From contig CAJUNI010000101.1 of assembly GCA_910587945.1 (NCBI GenBank), positions 1 through 5,134 on the forward strand: DNA of 5,134 nt, in the 5' to 3' direction. Under the pieces are notes generated by a model. It was not told the DNA's origin. It saw only the letters and a program-made list of their open reading frames with translations, and did no database searches. Position 1 is the first letter of the stretch. Every line of letters starts with the position of its first letter. A program made the translations under genes and the position numbers. This stretch comes from an uncultured Parvibacter sp. (GTDB taxonomy: Bacteria > Actinomycetota > Coriobacteriia > Coriobacteriales > Eggerthellaceae). Below are positions 4,861-5,134 of this stretch, piece after piece.

Positions 4861-5134
4861 AAGTGCGCGAAAAGCACGAGTCCCAAGTTTTTTGACGGTA
4901 CCAATTTTGTTTTGATGGTGAAAGAGAGGCTGGATTCAAGCGAAAGTGTCGTTAGTGTCTTTCGCTACGCCTTCCGACCGATCTCTTTGAGAATGCGAAA
5001 GCTTACGGGTAGCCCTAAAAGCCTGCCTGTCGGGGGTCAGTGCATCTCAGTGGGGTATCAAAATGCCCTCTGTCAAAGCTCTGAAAATCCATCAACGATA
5101 GAATAATTAGGGTTTAAGCTCACGAGATTGGGAC
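4861..5134. other. Right-edge stretch without a recognisable gene
   Basis: No reading frame here on either strand looks like a protein with a family motif, and I see no tRNA. The part nearest the trp promoter (4881-4920) is AT-rich with T-runs, which could help the promoter. The only structure is a nested pair of inverted repeats at 4921-4988. A minus-strand frame enters from the edge and stops at 5073, too short to judge. Confidence 0.5.
4939..4966. repeat. Perfect 8-bp inverted repeat, nested in a wider one
   Basis: AGCGAAAG (4939-4946) and CTTTCGCT (4959-4966) are perfect inverted arms around 12 nt. They sit inside a second pair, AAAGAGA (4921-4927) and TCTCTTT (4982-4988). A further GCGAAAG occurs at 4995-5001. 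No T-run follows on either strand, so it is not an obvious terminator. It may be an operator upstream of the trp promoter or part of a structured RNA. Confidence 0.5.

Noticed and set aside
4843..5106. Plus-strand 87-codon open frame over the region upstream of trpL
   Set aside because: It begins inside the trp promoter region, has no ribosome binding site or family motif, and its composition looks random.
5073..5132. Minus-strand frame entering from the right edge and ending TGA, possibly the tail of a gene
   Set aside because: Only 19 codons are visible and the other two minus-strand frames also stop soon, so there is too little to support a gene.
4880..5134. GTCCCAA (4880-4886) and TTGGGAC (5128-5134) as long-range inverted repeat ends of a mobile element
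   Set aside because: The match is only 7 bp, one end lies at the window edge and no transposase lies between, so chance is likely.

Overview
The window carries two blocks of genes that face each other. Base composition is roughly half G+C by eye. The gene set suggests a hydrogen-metabolising anaerobe: a membrane-bound [NiFe]-hydrogenase cytochrome b, a hydrogenase maturation protease and a stand-alone TrpB2-type tryptophan synthase beta chain. An actinobacterial anaerobe such as a member of the Coriobacteriia is my best guess. That rests on general impression of the gene content and was not tested by any search.

Plus strand, left block. Positions 1-332 hold the 3' end of a HyaC-like cytochrome b, closed by an intrinsic terminator at 375-410. 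After a gap of about 270 bp comes a small membrane protein of unknown family (605-1063). It overlaps by one base the start of a HyaD/HybD-type hydrogenase maturation protease (1063-1575) that keeps all three nickel-sensing residues. A protein with two carboxymuconolactone-decarboxylase (CMD) domains follows (1629-2387), ending at a strong terminator (2413-2449). From that terminator up to the convergent nth gene, a degenerate motif recurs four times with a 35-36 bp period.

Minus strand, right block, read right to left. An extended -10 promoter (4852-4860) precedes a short leader ORF (4736-4822), a Rho-independent attenuator (4669-4697), trpB2 (3244-4629) and nth, endonuclease III (2549-3211). 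The leader ORF encodes 28 residues, has a good Shine-Dalgarno, and contains three consecutive Trp codons near its end. A 12-bp segment just past its stop codon can pair with the attenuator stem and loop to form an antiterminator. This is the layout of a classical ribosome-mediated trp attenuator, here placed before a lone trpB2 and not before a trpEDCFBA operon. It implies that TrpB2, and by read-through probably Nth, is expressed when charged tRNA-Trp is scarce. I regard this as the most interesting part of the window.

The rightmost 270 bp or so (4861-5134) shows no convincing gene, only a perfect 8-bp inverted repeat nested inside a 7-bp one.
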